From positions 372,001 through 436,000 of the forward strand of contig DATBHR010000098.1 of assembly GCA_036557365.1 (NCBI GenBank): DNA of 64,000 nucleotides, given 5' to 3'. Under the pieces are notes generated by a model that worked only from the letters and a program-made list of their open reading frames with translations, did no database searches and was not told the DNA's origin. The position numbers and the translations under genes are program-made. Positions 35,686 through 43,406 of the stretch are shown piece after piece. The stretch comes from DATKHR01 sp036557365. Lineage in GTDB: Bacteria > Acidobacteriota > Vicinamibacteria > Vicinamibacterales > CAVVIG01. Numbering within the stretch: the stretch's first letter is position 1; the number at the start of each line of letters is the position of its first letter.

Positions 35686-36720
35686 ATGAAGGTATTGGTT
35701 ACCGGGCACCACGGTTATATCGGGTCGGTCATGATCGACATCCTGGCACGCGCCGGTCACGAGATCGTCGGCCTCGACACCTATCTCTATGAGGGCTGCG
35801 ACTTCGGGTCCGACCTTCGCAACGTGCCGGCAATCCGGAAAGACATCCGCGACGTCAAAGCGGCAGACCTGCGAGGTTTTGACGCGGTCGTTCACCTGGC
35901 GGCGCTTTCAAACGATCCGCTCGGCTGCCTCGACGAATCCTGCACATACGACATCAATCATCTCGGCAGCGTGTCGCTCGCGCGCGAAGCGAAGGCTGCC
36001 GGCGTTTCGCGCTATCTCTTTGCCTCCTCCTGCAGTTTGTACGGCGCGGCCGGCGACAAGATGCTCGACGAGACGGCGCAGTTCAATCCGATCACCGCGT
36101 ACGGCGCCTCCAAGGTGTTTGTCGAGCGCGACGTGGCGCCGATGGCCGACGACTCGTTCAGTCCGACATTCCTCCGCAACGCCACGGCCTACGGTGCATC
36201 GCCACGTCTGCGAGCTGATATCGTCGTCAACAACCTGGTCGGCGTTGCCTACACGACGGGCAAGGTACTGATTCAGAGCGACGGTACACCCTGGCGTCCG
36301 CTGGTCCACATCCGCGACATCTCGCGCGCGTTTCTCGCCGTGCTCGAGGCTCCGCGAGAAGCGATCCACAACCAGGCCTTCAACGTCGGCAGCAGCGAAG
36401 AGAACTATCAGATCCGCGACGTCGCGTCGATCGTTCAGGACGTGGTCAAAGGCTGCACCGTCGAATACATGGAAGGCGGCGGCCCCGACCCGCGCTGCTA
36501 CCGCGTCAACTGCGACAAGCTGTCGAAGCATATTCCCGGCTTCAAGACGGAGTGGACGGTTCGTCGTGGCGCGGAGGAAATGTATCAAGCGGCGGTCGAG
36601 AGCCATCTGACCGCCGAGCAGTTCACCGGATACGTCCGCCTGAAGAACATCGAGGCGCGGCTGAAGGATGGTCGCCTCGATTCGAGCCTGCGGTGGCGGA
36701 CCTCACCGGTAGCGGTCTAA
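35686..36720 (+). CDS. NAD-dependent nucleotide-sugar epimerase/dehydratase
   Basis: 344 residues from ATG 35686. An extended SDR: MKVLVTGHHGYIGSVM has the GxxGxxG loop, followed by VVHLAALSNDPLG, then FASSCSLYG and TAYGASK with the Y..-K pair near residue 140. The middle reads FLRNATAYGASPRLR and WRPLVHIRDISRAF, typical of UDP- or CDP-sugar epimerases. First gene of the plus-strand sugar cassette, before the glucose-1-phosphate cytidylyltransferase. I infer a 4-epimerase or 4,6-dehydratase step on a CDP sugar. SDR motifs do not tell these apart. Confidence 0.86.
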   Translation: MKVLVTGHHGYIGSVMIDILARAGHEIVGLDTYLYEGCDFGSDLRNVPAIRKDIRDVKAADLRGFDAVVHLAALSNDPLGCLDESCTYDINHLGSVSLAREAKAAGVSRYLFASSCSLYGAAGDKMLDETAQFNPITAYGASKVFVERDVAPMADDSFSPTFLRNATAYGASPRLRADIVVNNLVGVAYTTGKVLIQSDGTPWRPLVHIRDISRAFLAVLEAPREAIHNQAFNVGSSEENYQIRDVASIVQDVVKGCTVEYMEGGGPDPRCYRVNCDKLSKHIPGFKTEWTVRRGAEEMYQAAVESHLTAEQFTGYVRLKNIEARLKDGRLDSSLRWRTSPVAV

Positions 36721-36748
36721 ATCCGACAGAGGTCACGAGGGTGCATCG

Positions 36749-37561
36749 ATGAAGGTGGTGTTGTTTTGCGGCGGGCTCGGCATGCGGATTCGGGAAGCGG
36801 GCGAGAACGTCCCGAAGCCGATGGTGACCATCGGCTACCGACCGATCCTGTGGCATGTGATGAAGTACTACGCGCACCACGGACACAAGGACTTCATCCT
36901 GTGTCTCGGTTATCGCGGGGACGTCATCAAGAACTACTTCCTGAACTATAGCGAGACGCTCTCAAACGACTTCGTGTTGTCGGAAGGTGGTAAGAAGCTC
37001 GAACTGATGAAGAGCGATATCCACGACTGGAAGATTACGTTCGTCGAGACCGGTGCTTCTTCAAACATCGGCCAGCGGTTGAAGGCGGTCGAGCACCTCG
37101 TAAGAAACGAGCCGATGTTTCTCGCAAATTACAGCGACGGTCTATCAGACCTGGATCTGCCGGCACATATCGATCACTGTCGCAGTCTGGACGCTGTCGC
37201 GAGTTTCGTCAGCATCAAACCGAATCTCAGTTACCACGTCGTTTCGACAGGCGGCGACGGCTGCGTGACCTCAATCGACGAGCTGCGCAAATCCCCGATA
37301 CGAATCAACGGCGGTTTCTTTGCGCTGAAGAATGAGATTTTCGACTACCTGCACGAAGGCGAGGAACTTGTCGTTGAGCCGTTCCAGCGGTTAGTGCAGG
37401 AACGAAAGCTGGCGGCGTTCGAATACGACGGTTTCTGGATGTCCATGGACACGTTCAAAGATCGTCAGCAGCTCGAAGAGATCTACAGCCGCGGGAACGC
37501 GCCTTGGGAAATCTGGAAGACTCAGGCTAACTCGATGGCGCTGGCCGGCGCTCCGGCCTGA
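36749..37561 (+). CDS. rfbF: Glucose-1-phosphate cytidylyltransferase
   Basis: 270 residues from ATG 36749, the usual RfbF length. It opens with KVVLFCGGLGMRIREAGENV and then PKPMVTIGYRPILWHVMKYY, the nucleotide-binding loop and the PKPM lysine. Further marks are FILCLGYRGDVIKNYF, ETG..SNIGQRLK, FLANYSDGLSDLDL with the metal aspartate, and INGGFFALKNEIFDYL and FWMSMDTFKDRQQLE. It joins CTP and glucose 1-phosphate to CDP-glucose, the entry to CDP-linked deoxy and branched sugars. This is the best evidence that the cassette runs on CDP. Confidence 0.93.
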   Translation: MKVVLFCGGLGMRIREAGENVPKPMVTIGYRPILWHVMKYYAHHGHKDFILCLGYRGDVIKNYFLNYSETLSNDFVLSEGGKKLELMKSDIHDWKITFVETGASSNIGQRLKAVEHLVRNEPMFLANYSDGLSDLDLPAHIDHCRSLDAVASFVSIKPNLSYHVVSTGGDGCVTSIDELRKSPIRINGGFFALKNEIFDYLHEGEELVVEPFQRLVQERKLAAFEYDGFWMSMDTFKDRQQLEEIYSRGNAPWEIWKTQANSMALAGAPA

Positions 37562-37670
37562 GCCCGCGCGTCATTTTCGCCGAAGCTTCCTAGATCGCGA
37601 TCAGCGGCCCACGCTGTCGGCTCTCGAAACTGCCAACCGCGCGGTCGGATCGGTCGTAGACTTATCCACG

Positions 37671-38330
37671 ATGGAGAACCTCCAGTTCGGTAATCGGAAA
37701 GGTTCCGTTCGAATTCTGTGCCTGGGCGCGCACTCGGACGACATTGAGATCGGGTGTGGTGGCTTGCTTCTGCAAATGCTGCGGACGCGTCGGGCGGTGG
37801 AGATCGACTGGGTTGTTTTTTCGGCGGTCGGCGCGCGCGAGCAAGAGGCTCGCAAGAGCGCGGCGTTGTTTCTACGTGGCGCGCGCCGTCACCGCCTCTT
37901 GATCTCAAGATTTCGCGACGGTTTCTTCCCGCAGCAGTTCGGTGCGATCAAGGAAGTGTTCGAGGAGCTGAAGAAGAGCGGCAGTCCCGATCTCGTGCTG
38001 ACGCACTACCGAAACGATCGCCACCAGGATCATCGCGTATTGTCAGATCTCGTCTGGAATACCTTCCGTGATCATTTCGTGCTCGAGTACGAAGTGCCAA
38101 AGTACGACGGCGACTTGGGGTCGCCGAATGCCTTCGTTGCTCTCGATCGCAGATCCTGCGAAACAAAGATTCGCTATCTACAGCGGGTATTTGGAACTCA
38201 GCGCTCGAAACATTGGTTCGACGCAGAAACCTTTCGCGGTCTGATGCGACTGCGAGGCATGGAATGCCGCGCGCCGCATGGCTACGCGGAAGGCTTCTAC
38301 TGTCGAAAAGCTGCGATCAGATTCGAATGA
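37671..38330 (+). CDS. PIG-L family deacetylase
   Basis: 219 residues from ATG 37671. The N-terminal zinc motif reads LGAHSDDIEIGCGG (residues about 19-31), with H21, D23 and D24 at the PHPDD position. The second metal part is DRHQDHRVL, with H118 and H121. Members remove N-acetyl from amino sugars (GlcNAc-inositol, teicoplanin-type glycans, bacillithiol precursors). In this cassette the likely target is an N-acetylated nucleotide- or lipid-linked sugar, which would free an amine for further modification. Its stop overlaps the start of a 41-residue peptide gene (ATGA). Confidence 0.86.
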   Translation: MENLQFGNRKGSVRILCLGAHSDDIEIGCGGLLLQMLRTRRAVEIDWVVFSAVGAREQEARKSAALFLRGARRHRLLISRFRDGFFPQQFGAIKEVFEELKKSGSPDLVLTHYRNDRHQDHRVLSDLVWNTFRDHFVLEYEVPKYDGDLGSPNAFVALDRRSCETKIRYLQRVFGTQRSKHWFDAETFRGLMRLRGMECRAPHGYAEGFYCRKAAIRFE

Positions 38331-38452
38331 GTACGCAACCCCACGCAGGTCGCGGCCGCGCCATTCTCATCGTCCTCGGGGTCCTCGCCTTTCTGGCGAC
38401 CATTTCGGCCTGGTCTGGTGTTCCCTTGAAAGAGCTCCTGCGGTGGCGCTGA
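38327..38452 (+). CDS. 41-residue single-span membrane peptide in sugar cassette
   Basis: Small ORF from ATG 38327, which overlaps the PIG-L stop as ATGA; its own stop lies ten bases inside the next gene. The peptide has a short basic start (QPHAGRGR), one clear membrane segment (AILIVLGVLAFLATISAW) and a tail KELLRWR. The overlap on both sides suggests coupled translation and a real gene. No family is recognised. It could anchor the soluble deacetylase and DUF4910 enzymes at the membrane, where lipid-linked sugars are made. That role is a guess. Confidence 0.55.
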   Translation: MSTQPHAGRGRAILIVLGVLAFLATISAWSGVPLKELLRWR

Positions 38453-39750
38453 CCGCCACGGACGTCGATCGAACAGCCATCGGTGCTGAGATTTACGAGC
38501 GCATACGGCGGATGTATCCGATCTGTCGAAGCATCACAGGAAACGGAGTTCGCGACACCCTTGCGCTGATCAGCGCCGATATCGATCTCAAAATCTCGGA
38601 AGTGCCGACCGGGACCAAGGTCCTCGACTGGACGGTTCCGAAGGAATGGAATATTCGGGACGCCTATATTCGAAACAGCAAGGGTGAGCGCGTTGTCGAC
38701 TTCCGCAGGTCTAATCTGCATGTTTTGAATTACAGCGCGCCGGTCGACCGGCGGATGTCTCTGGGGGAGTTGCAGCCGCACCTGTTTTCACTGCCGAAGT
38801 TTCCAGACTGGATTCCGTACAAGACGTCCTACTACCGAGAGACTTGGGGCTTTTGCCTCAGCCATCGCGACCTCGAACGACTCACGGAACAGGAGTACGA
38901 AGTTTTCATCGACTCCACGCTTGCGGACGGTCACTTGACCTTCGGCGAGTGCGTGATTCGAGGCTCCAGTCAAGACGAGGTGCTTTTCTCCTGCCACGTC
39001 TGTCATCCATCGCTCTGTAACGACAATCTGTCGGGTATATCGATCGCGACGACGTTGGCACGCCTGATCGCGCAAGAGAAGCGGCGCTACACGTATCGTT
39101 TCTTGTTTGCCCCCGGAACCATCGGTGCGATCGTATGGCTGGCCCTAAACGAACAGCGCGCCCAGCGAATCAAGCATGGCCTCGTGCTTGCCTGCCTTGG
39201 CGACCGCGGCGGGATGTCGTACAAGAAGAGCAGGAAAGGGATTGCCGACATCGATCGAGCCGTTGCGATCGTTCTACGCGACGATGCCGATCAATTTGAA
39301 ATCAGTGAGTTCTCACCCTATGGCTACGATGAACGGCAATACTGCTCGCCCGGATTCGATTTGCCGGTTGGCAGGCTGTCTCGCACGCCGCATGGGTGCT
39401 TCCCTGAGTACCACACGTCAGCCGATAATCTCGAATTTGTCGACGCCGACTCGCTCGCCGACTCCTTGATGAAATGTCTGGCGGTCGTCGAAGTGCTCGA
39501 AGGCGATGGCCGGTACGTCAACAAGTTGCCGAAAGGTGAGCCGCAGCTGGGTCGTCGCGGTTTGTACTCCGACATGGGTGGCTACGCGGACGCGAGAGAG
39601 CGCGAAGAAGCGCTCCTGTGGGTGCTGAACATGTCCGATGGGAACAACAGCCTCCTCGACATTGCAGAGCGATCGCGCTTGAGATTTACTGCCATCCGCG
39701 GCGCGGCAACTTCTCTGGCCGCGCATGACCTGATCGATCAAGCACTGTGA
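38443..39750 (+). CDS. DUF4910 / DUF2172-type aminopeptidase-like protein
   Basis: 435 residues from GTG 38443; the longer open frame from 38278 runs inside the preceding genes and reads as low-complexity shadow. The N-terminal part (YERIRRMYPICRSITGNGVR) and VPTGTKVLDWTVPKEWNIRDAYI are standard for this family. The peptidase-like core has LFSCHVCHPSLCNDNLSG and later YHTSADNLEFV, which supply H and D residues in M28-type zinc sites. The last 80 residues look like the winged helix (HTH_47) that often ends these proteins. Despite the M28 fold, members sit in surface-sugar clusters, so amide-bond chemistry on a sugar is more likely than protein digestion. The SDR start overlaps the stop (GTGA). 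Confidence 0.82.
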   Translation: MALTATDVDRTAIGAEIYERIRRMYPICRSITGNGVRDTLALISADIDLKISEVPTGTKVLDWTVPKEWNIRDAYIRNSKGERVVDFRRSNLHVLNYSAPVDRRMSLGELQPHLFSLPKFPDWIPYKTSYYRETWGFCLSHRDLERLTEQEYEVFIDSTLADGHLTFGECVIRGSSQDEVLFSCHVCHPSLCNDNLSGISIATTLARLIAQEKRRYTYRFLFAPGTIGAIVWLALNEQRAQRIKHGLVLACLGDRGGMSYKKSRKGIADIDRAVAIVLRDDADQFEISEFSPYGYDERQYCSPGFDLPVGRLSRTPHGCFPEYHTSADNLEFVDADSLADSLMKCLAVVEVLEGDGRYVNKLPKGEPQLGRRGLYSDMGGYADAREREEALLWVLNMSDGNNSLLDIAERSRLRFTAIRGAATSLAAHDLIDQAL

Positions 39751-40493
39751 CGTCCCTTCGATCCGGTTCGGCGCTTCGGGGCGCCGTTGCCCTCGTTACT
39801 GGAGCCACCGGCGCAATCGGACAGGCGATCGTGGCTCGGTTGCTGGATCAGGGCGTCATCGTGCACGCCCTCGCGCGAAACACTTCTCCTATCGGCGATC
39901 TGCGCAAGTCGTCCCGCTGGCCTGCGGATCGCTTGCTTGATCACGCAGTGGATCTCGCGATCGACGAGGAAGTCGAGCGCTTTTGCACCGAGTTCAATTC
40001 TCGAGCACGACAGCTCGATGTGCTGGTCCACTCTGCCGGCGCAATTCAGATCGCTGCCTTCGAAAAGGCCTCACTTGAAGATTTCGATCGTCAGCACCGC
40101 ATCAATGTCCGTGCGCCGTTCCGCCTGACACAGGCGCTGCTGCCGCTTCTCGTCGCAGCCCAGGGTCAGGTTGTTTTCGTCAACTCGAGCGCCGGTATCA
40201 GAGCGTCGAAAAACGGCGCGCAGTATGGTGCGACGAAGCACGCGCTTCGCGCCCTGGCGGACAGCCTCAGAGACGAGGTCAACGAGAGAGGCGTGCGAGT
40301 GACGAGCGTATTTCTGGGCCGGACGGCCAGTGGTATGCAGTCGCTGGTACACCGCGCGGAAGGACGGTCATACGATCCTGCCAAACTGCTCCAACCGGCG
40401 GACATCGCATCGGTGGTCGTGAACGCACTAGAGTTGCCGCGAACGGCCGAAGTCACCGACCTCTGGATCCGGCCCTTCATCAAGTCGTACTGA
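39747..40493 (+). CDS. Classical SDR oxidoreductase
   Basis: 248 residues from GTG 39747, overlapping the upstream stop as GTGA. VALVTGATGAIGQAIVARLL is the TGxxxGxG loop; VLVHSAGAIQ is the NAG-equivalent strand; FVNSSAGIRA holds the catalytic serine and AQYGATKHALRALA the Y..-K pair. The end differs from fatty-acid reductases and is typical of sugar or polyol SDRs. Last gene of the 35686-40493 unit, so it probably reduces a keto group on the modified sugar made by this cassette. Confidence 0.86.
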   Translation: MTSLRSGSALRGAVALVTGATGAIGQAIVARLLDQGVIVHALARNTSPIGDLRKSSRWPADRLLDHAVDLAIDEEVERFCTEFNSRARQLDVLVHSAGAIQIAAFEKASLEDFDRQHRINVRAPFRLTQALLPLLVAAQGQVVFVNSSAGIRASKNGAQYGATKHALRALADSLRDEVNERGVRVTSVFLGRTASGMQSLVHRAEGRSYDPAKLLQPADIASVVVNALELPRTAEVTDLWIRPFIKSY

Positions 40494-40527
40494 GCTGCCG
40501 ACGCAGCCCAAAGGTGCGCTGGACTGC

Positions 40528-41778
40528 CTAGTCGATCACAGCGACTGAGGGAATCGGCACGACGAACTTTGCGCCCCAGGCTCGCGCATCGCCCATCTGT
40601 TCGACGATTTCGTCCTTGAAATTCCAGGGCAGTATCAGGATGTAGTCCGGCTTCGTCGTGCGGATCTGATCGGGCGGAAAGATCGGAATGTGAGTTCCGG
40701 GCGTGTAACGCCCGTGTTTGTAGGGATTCTTGTCGACGGTATAGTCGAGAAAATCCGTGCGGATGCCGCAGTAGTTGAGCAGCGTGTTACCTTTTCCCGG
40801 CGCGCCATAACCGGCAATCGATTTCCCATGCCGCTTGGCTTCAATCAGGAAGTCGAGAAGCTTCCATTTCGTTTCGATCACGTGTTGATTGAATCGTCCG
40901 TAGGTGTCGAGACGATCCAGGCCTTCTGCCTGTTCGCGGCGGCGTAGTTCCTGGACTCGACAGCTGATCGGCTTTGTCGAATCTGCCTTGTGCCGGCCGA
41001 AAATTCTCAGCGAGCCACCATGAGTAGGAATCTCTTCGACGTCGAACAGTACGATTCCGTGCGCGGCAAAAATCTTCTCGACGGTCGTGAATGAAAAATA
41101 CGAGAAGTGCTCGTGATAGATGGTGTCGAACTGATTCTCGTCCATCAACCGCAACAGGTGCGGGAATTCCATGGTGATGACGCCCTGCGGTTTCAGCACC
41201 AGGCGCATGCCTTCAACAAAATCATTCAGGTCTGGCACCTGCGCCAGCACATTGTTTCCGAGCAGAAGATCGGCTTGGCTGCCCTCGCTAGACAACTGCT
41301 TGGCCAGCGAAGTTCCAAAAAAGTCGACGCGTGTCTGGATGCCCTTTTCGATTGCGACCTTTGCGACGTTGGCAGCTGGCTCAATACCGAGGCAAGGAAC
41401 TCCGGCCTCAACGAAATTGCGCAGGAGATAGCCATCGTTGCTGGCGAGCTCCACGACGAAGCTCTTGCTGCCCAATGCGAGGCGGTCGGTCATCGCGCGA
41501 CAGTACTTGCGCGCATGCTCAAGCCAGCTCGCTGAGTACGACGAGAAATACGCATACTCACCGAAGATATCCGCAGGCTTTACGTACTCTTGAAGTTGAA
41601 CCAGGAAGCACTGACCACACACGAGCGCGTGGAGTGGATAGAACGGTTCCGAGGTGTTGACCTGATCTGCCGCTACGAAGCTCTCACAGAGCGGCGACAT
41701 ACCAAGGTCAACGAAGGTTGCGTGAAGGGCTTCACCACAAAAGCGGCAGACCGAATTTCCGTTGTGCGAGTTACTCAC
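40528..41778 (-). CDS. SAM-dependent nucleotide-sugar C-methyltransferase
   Basis: 416 residues from ATG 41778. N-terminal zinc knuckle CRFCGEA and LVCGQCFLVQLQ (Methyltransf_13-type), then the Rossmann methyltransferase with VVELASNDGYLLRNF and GIEPAANVAKVA, and a C-terminal Methyltransf_14-type domain with YGAPGKGNTLLNYCG and ILPWNFKDEIVEQM. This three-part layout is that of TylC3/TcaB9-like enzymes, which methylate C-3 of a 4-keto nucleotide sugar and so make branched-chain sugars. The IYHEHFSYFS motif holds the usual active-site H and Y. Convergent with the CDP-sugar unit; a branched CDP sugar would explain both. Confidence 0.9.
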   Translation of the reverse strand: MSNSHNGNSVCRFCGEALHATFVDLGMSPLCESFVAADQVNTSEPFYPLHALVCGQCFLVQLQEYVKPADIFGEYAYFSSYSASWLEHARKYCRAMTDRLALGSKSFVVELASNDGYLLRNFVEAGVPCLGIEPAANVAKVAIEKGIQTRVDFFGTSLAKQLSSEGSQADLLLGNNVLAQVPDLNDFVEGMRLVLKPQGVITMEFPHLLRLMDENQFDTIYHEHFSYFSFTTVEKIFAAHGIVLFDVEEIPTHGGSLRIFGRHKADSTKPISCRVQELRRREQAEGLDRLDTYGRFNQHVIETKWKLLDFLIEAKRHGKSIAGYGAPGKGNTLLNYCGIRTDFLDYTVDKNPYKHGRYTPGTHIPIFPPDQIRTTKPDYILILPWNFKDEIVEQMGDARAWGAKFVVPIPSVAVID

Positions 41779-42060
41779 CTGAGGACCTTTCAGTGAGATA
41801 AAAAGCGCCGGGAATTCGATGCTAGCACGCAGATGAAGAGTTAGGTTTCCACGAGTTCAGCAAATGTTCGTAAGTTAAACGCAAAAAAATAGAGTGGTAA
41901 CAACGCGGCAGCACTTACGGTTTCATTAGCGACGGCTTGGAGAAATTGCGCTGATGAACCTGGCGATTGCTCCTCGACGATGAAGTTGACGGACGGCGGT
42001 TGGATCGTACGGATCACTTGAACAGCGACTGAAGCGTGATCGTGAATTGTCGTGCGCCAA
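41779..42060. other. Non-coding spacer upstream of the C-methyltransferase
   Basis: About 280 bases with an AT-richer part near 41865-41900 that probably holds the methyltransferase promoter. No -24/-12 match at correct spacing was found here. No ORF is supported. Confidence 0.45.
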
Positions 42061-42090
42061 AAAGAAAAGGCCCGGATGAGTCCGGGCCTT
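42052..42090 (-). terminator. Factor-independent terminator of the minus-strand PEP-CTERM pair
   Basis: A perfect 10-bp stem, AAGGCCCGGA (42067-42076) and TCCGGGCCTT (42081-42090), with a 4-base loop. Read on the minus strand it is followed by a T-rich run (TTTTCTTTTT). It starts 26 bases after the stop at 42116. Confidence 0.85.
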
Positions 42091-42115
42091 GAAGTTTCGA
42101 TACTCCGACCTCGGT

Positions 42116-42283
42116 CTAGCGCCTACGTCGTCGCCTCAATGCCGCGATACCCGCGCCGATGCCGGTGACAATAAGTGCTCCGGTTGCCGGTTCCGGCGCC
42201 GTGACGACCGCTGCCGATGCTGCAGTTGCGAGCGAGGGCACCGCGAATAACCCGAGTAGCAGAATCATGAATGTCGTTTTCAT
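42116..42283 (-). CDS. 55-residue PEP-CTERM mini-protein
   Basis: From ATG 42283, with GAGGA about ten bases upstream; the frame is open further up but overlaps the preceding gene. The chain is a signal peptide (KTTFMILLLGLFAVPSLATA), a very short linker, then APEPATGALIVTGIGAG, AL and a run of six arginines. So it is almost only an export signal plus a PEP-CTERM sorting signal. After signal-peptidase and exosortase cuts very few residues would remain. Ten bases behind a normal PEP-CTERM gene and before a terminator. It may be a decoy substrate, a small regulator or a decayed gene. Confidence 0.65.
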   Translation of the reverse strand: MKTTFMILLLGLFAVPSLATAASAAVVTAPEPATGALIVTGIGAGIAALRRRRRR

Positions 42284-42293
42284 ATCCTGTTCC

Positions 42294-42959
42294 TCAGGCG
42301 AGAACGTTGCGACGCCGCCGGCGTGCTCCGAATAACGCTGAAGCTCCAAGGCCGAGGAGTGAGAGCGTCGCCGGTTCAGGCGTGCCGGTCTTCGCAATGA
42401 ATTCCTGCGGCGGCCAGGTCGGGCACGACCCGCTGGTGCACGTAGTTCCCGTAGGGTTGTAGAAAACGAAGTCCGACAGGAGCGAGCTGTCAGTGCGGTG
42501 CGCGTAAGCGTCGTTCAGCAGCAGCTGCGCGTTGGACGTCAACGACACCGCGTTGTCAAAAACCTTCCAGATGGCAAACTGAAGATCTGCGGCCAGCGAA
42601 AGATTGTTGTGATCCGCGGCGTCGAAGAGTTGGGTCGCAAGATAGGCGACCATGTTGTAGCCGTCGGCACTGGACGATCCGCCGTACGCCGTCGCTCCAC
42701 CAAACTTCGCGTCGTCGATGTGGTCGGGCGTGATCACGTCGGCGGTCCACCCCTCGTACAAGTACGTCTCGGAGGCGTAGTCGTCGCAAATGACCTGGAA
42801 TGAAGTGCCGTCGATGTTTGCTGTGTACGGGCCGATGAAGACCCCTCCCGAGACATTGCTGCCAGCACTGGTGAGCGTGAGGTTGGCCGCTCTTGCTTGA
42901 GACGCCGTCAGGCACAGCGCGCTCACTGCCAGCGCAGATACGACTAAGAGCTTCCTCAA
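42294..42959 (-). CDS. PEP-CTERM sorting domain protein
   Basis: About 221 residues. TTG 42959 is chosen because GGAGGG lies five bases upstream; the open frame beyond lacks an RBS. Signal peptide RKLLVVSALAVSALCLTA, cleavage near ARA. The mature domain has VICDDYASETY and a region with LAADLQFAIWKVFD, seen in PEP-CTERM proteins of unknown role. The sorting signal is GTPEPATLSLLGLG, a hydrophobic helix and GARRRRR. Exported and processed by an exosortase not encoded here. Led by the best -24/-12 match on this strand (43018-43033). Confidence 0.88.
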   Translation of the reverse strand: MRKLLVVSALAVSALCLTASQARAANLTLTSAGSNVSGGVFIGPYTANIDGTSFQVICDDYASETYLYEGWTADVITPDHIDDAKFGGATAYGGSSSADGYNMVAYLATQLFDAADHNNLSLAADLQFAIWKVFDNAVSLTSNAQLLLNDAYAHRTDSSLLSDFVFYNPTGTTCTSGSCPTWPPQEFIAKTGTPEPATLSLLGLGASALFGARRRRRNVLA

Positions 42960-43017
42960 TAGACCCTCCGAACTAGAGTTGTTAACCACGGCGTTGCGCA
43001 CCGTCGGTAAGCTGGAC

Positions 43018-43033
43018 AGCAAGAGAGGTGCCC
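43018..43033 (-). promoter_or_regulatory. Candidate sigma-54 promoter for the PEP-CTERM pair
   Basis: Minus-strand GGGCACCTCTCTTGCT: GGCAC at -24 and TTGCT at -12, exact spacing. The start codon is about 60 bases downstream. This is the closest match to the TGGCACG-N4-TTGCW consensus with an intact -12 box in the window. Confidence 0.6.
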
Positions 43034-43188
43034 TGTCATGCACCGGCAAGTCGAGTCGATTAAGTATTTGTAAATCAGCATCTTACGAGCTACGATCGAA
43101 TTTCATGTGACAGAAAGGTCGCCGGCTCGGCAGGCTTTTGGCTCGTGTTCCCGGCAAGCCTCCTTAGAAGTCTCACAGAATGAATAGC

Positions 43189-43204
43189 CGGCCACAACAC
43201 TGCG
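43189..43204 (+). promoter_or_regulatory. Weak candidate sigma-54 site upstream of PEP-CTERM gene 43407
   Basis: CGGCCACAACACTGCG has GGC at -24 and TGC at -12 with exact spacing. Its first seven bases equal the site at 12901. It is 200 bases from the start, so the evidence is weak. Confidence 0.28.
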
Positions 43205-43359
43205 TTGACAAGGGATTTACCTAAGCGATACCTAAAGGCACGCTCCAGGTAGAATTGCGGCCCCTTCCGACAACAAGCTCCGTCACTATCTCGTTGATTT
43301 GAAAGCGCTAATTGAATTCCATCGAGAAGGACTCCCGTTTGCTTTACGACGGCAATGCC

Positions 43360-43379
43360 GGCTGGATTTATATCCAGCC
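43360..43379 (+). promoter_or_regulatory. Inverted repeat in the leader of PEP-CTERM gene 43407
   Basis: Perfect arms GGCTGGAT and ATCCAGCC with a TTAT loop, 27 bases before the ATG. Either an operator or a leader hairpin. It lacks a T-run, so it is not a terminator. Confidence 0.45.
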
Positions 43380-43406
43380 CGCGTTGATGGTGAATCGGAG
43401 ACCTCG

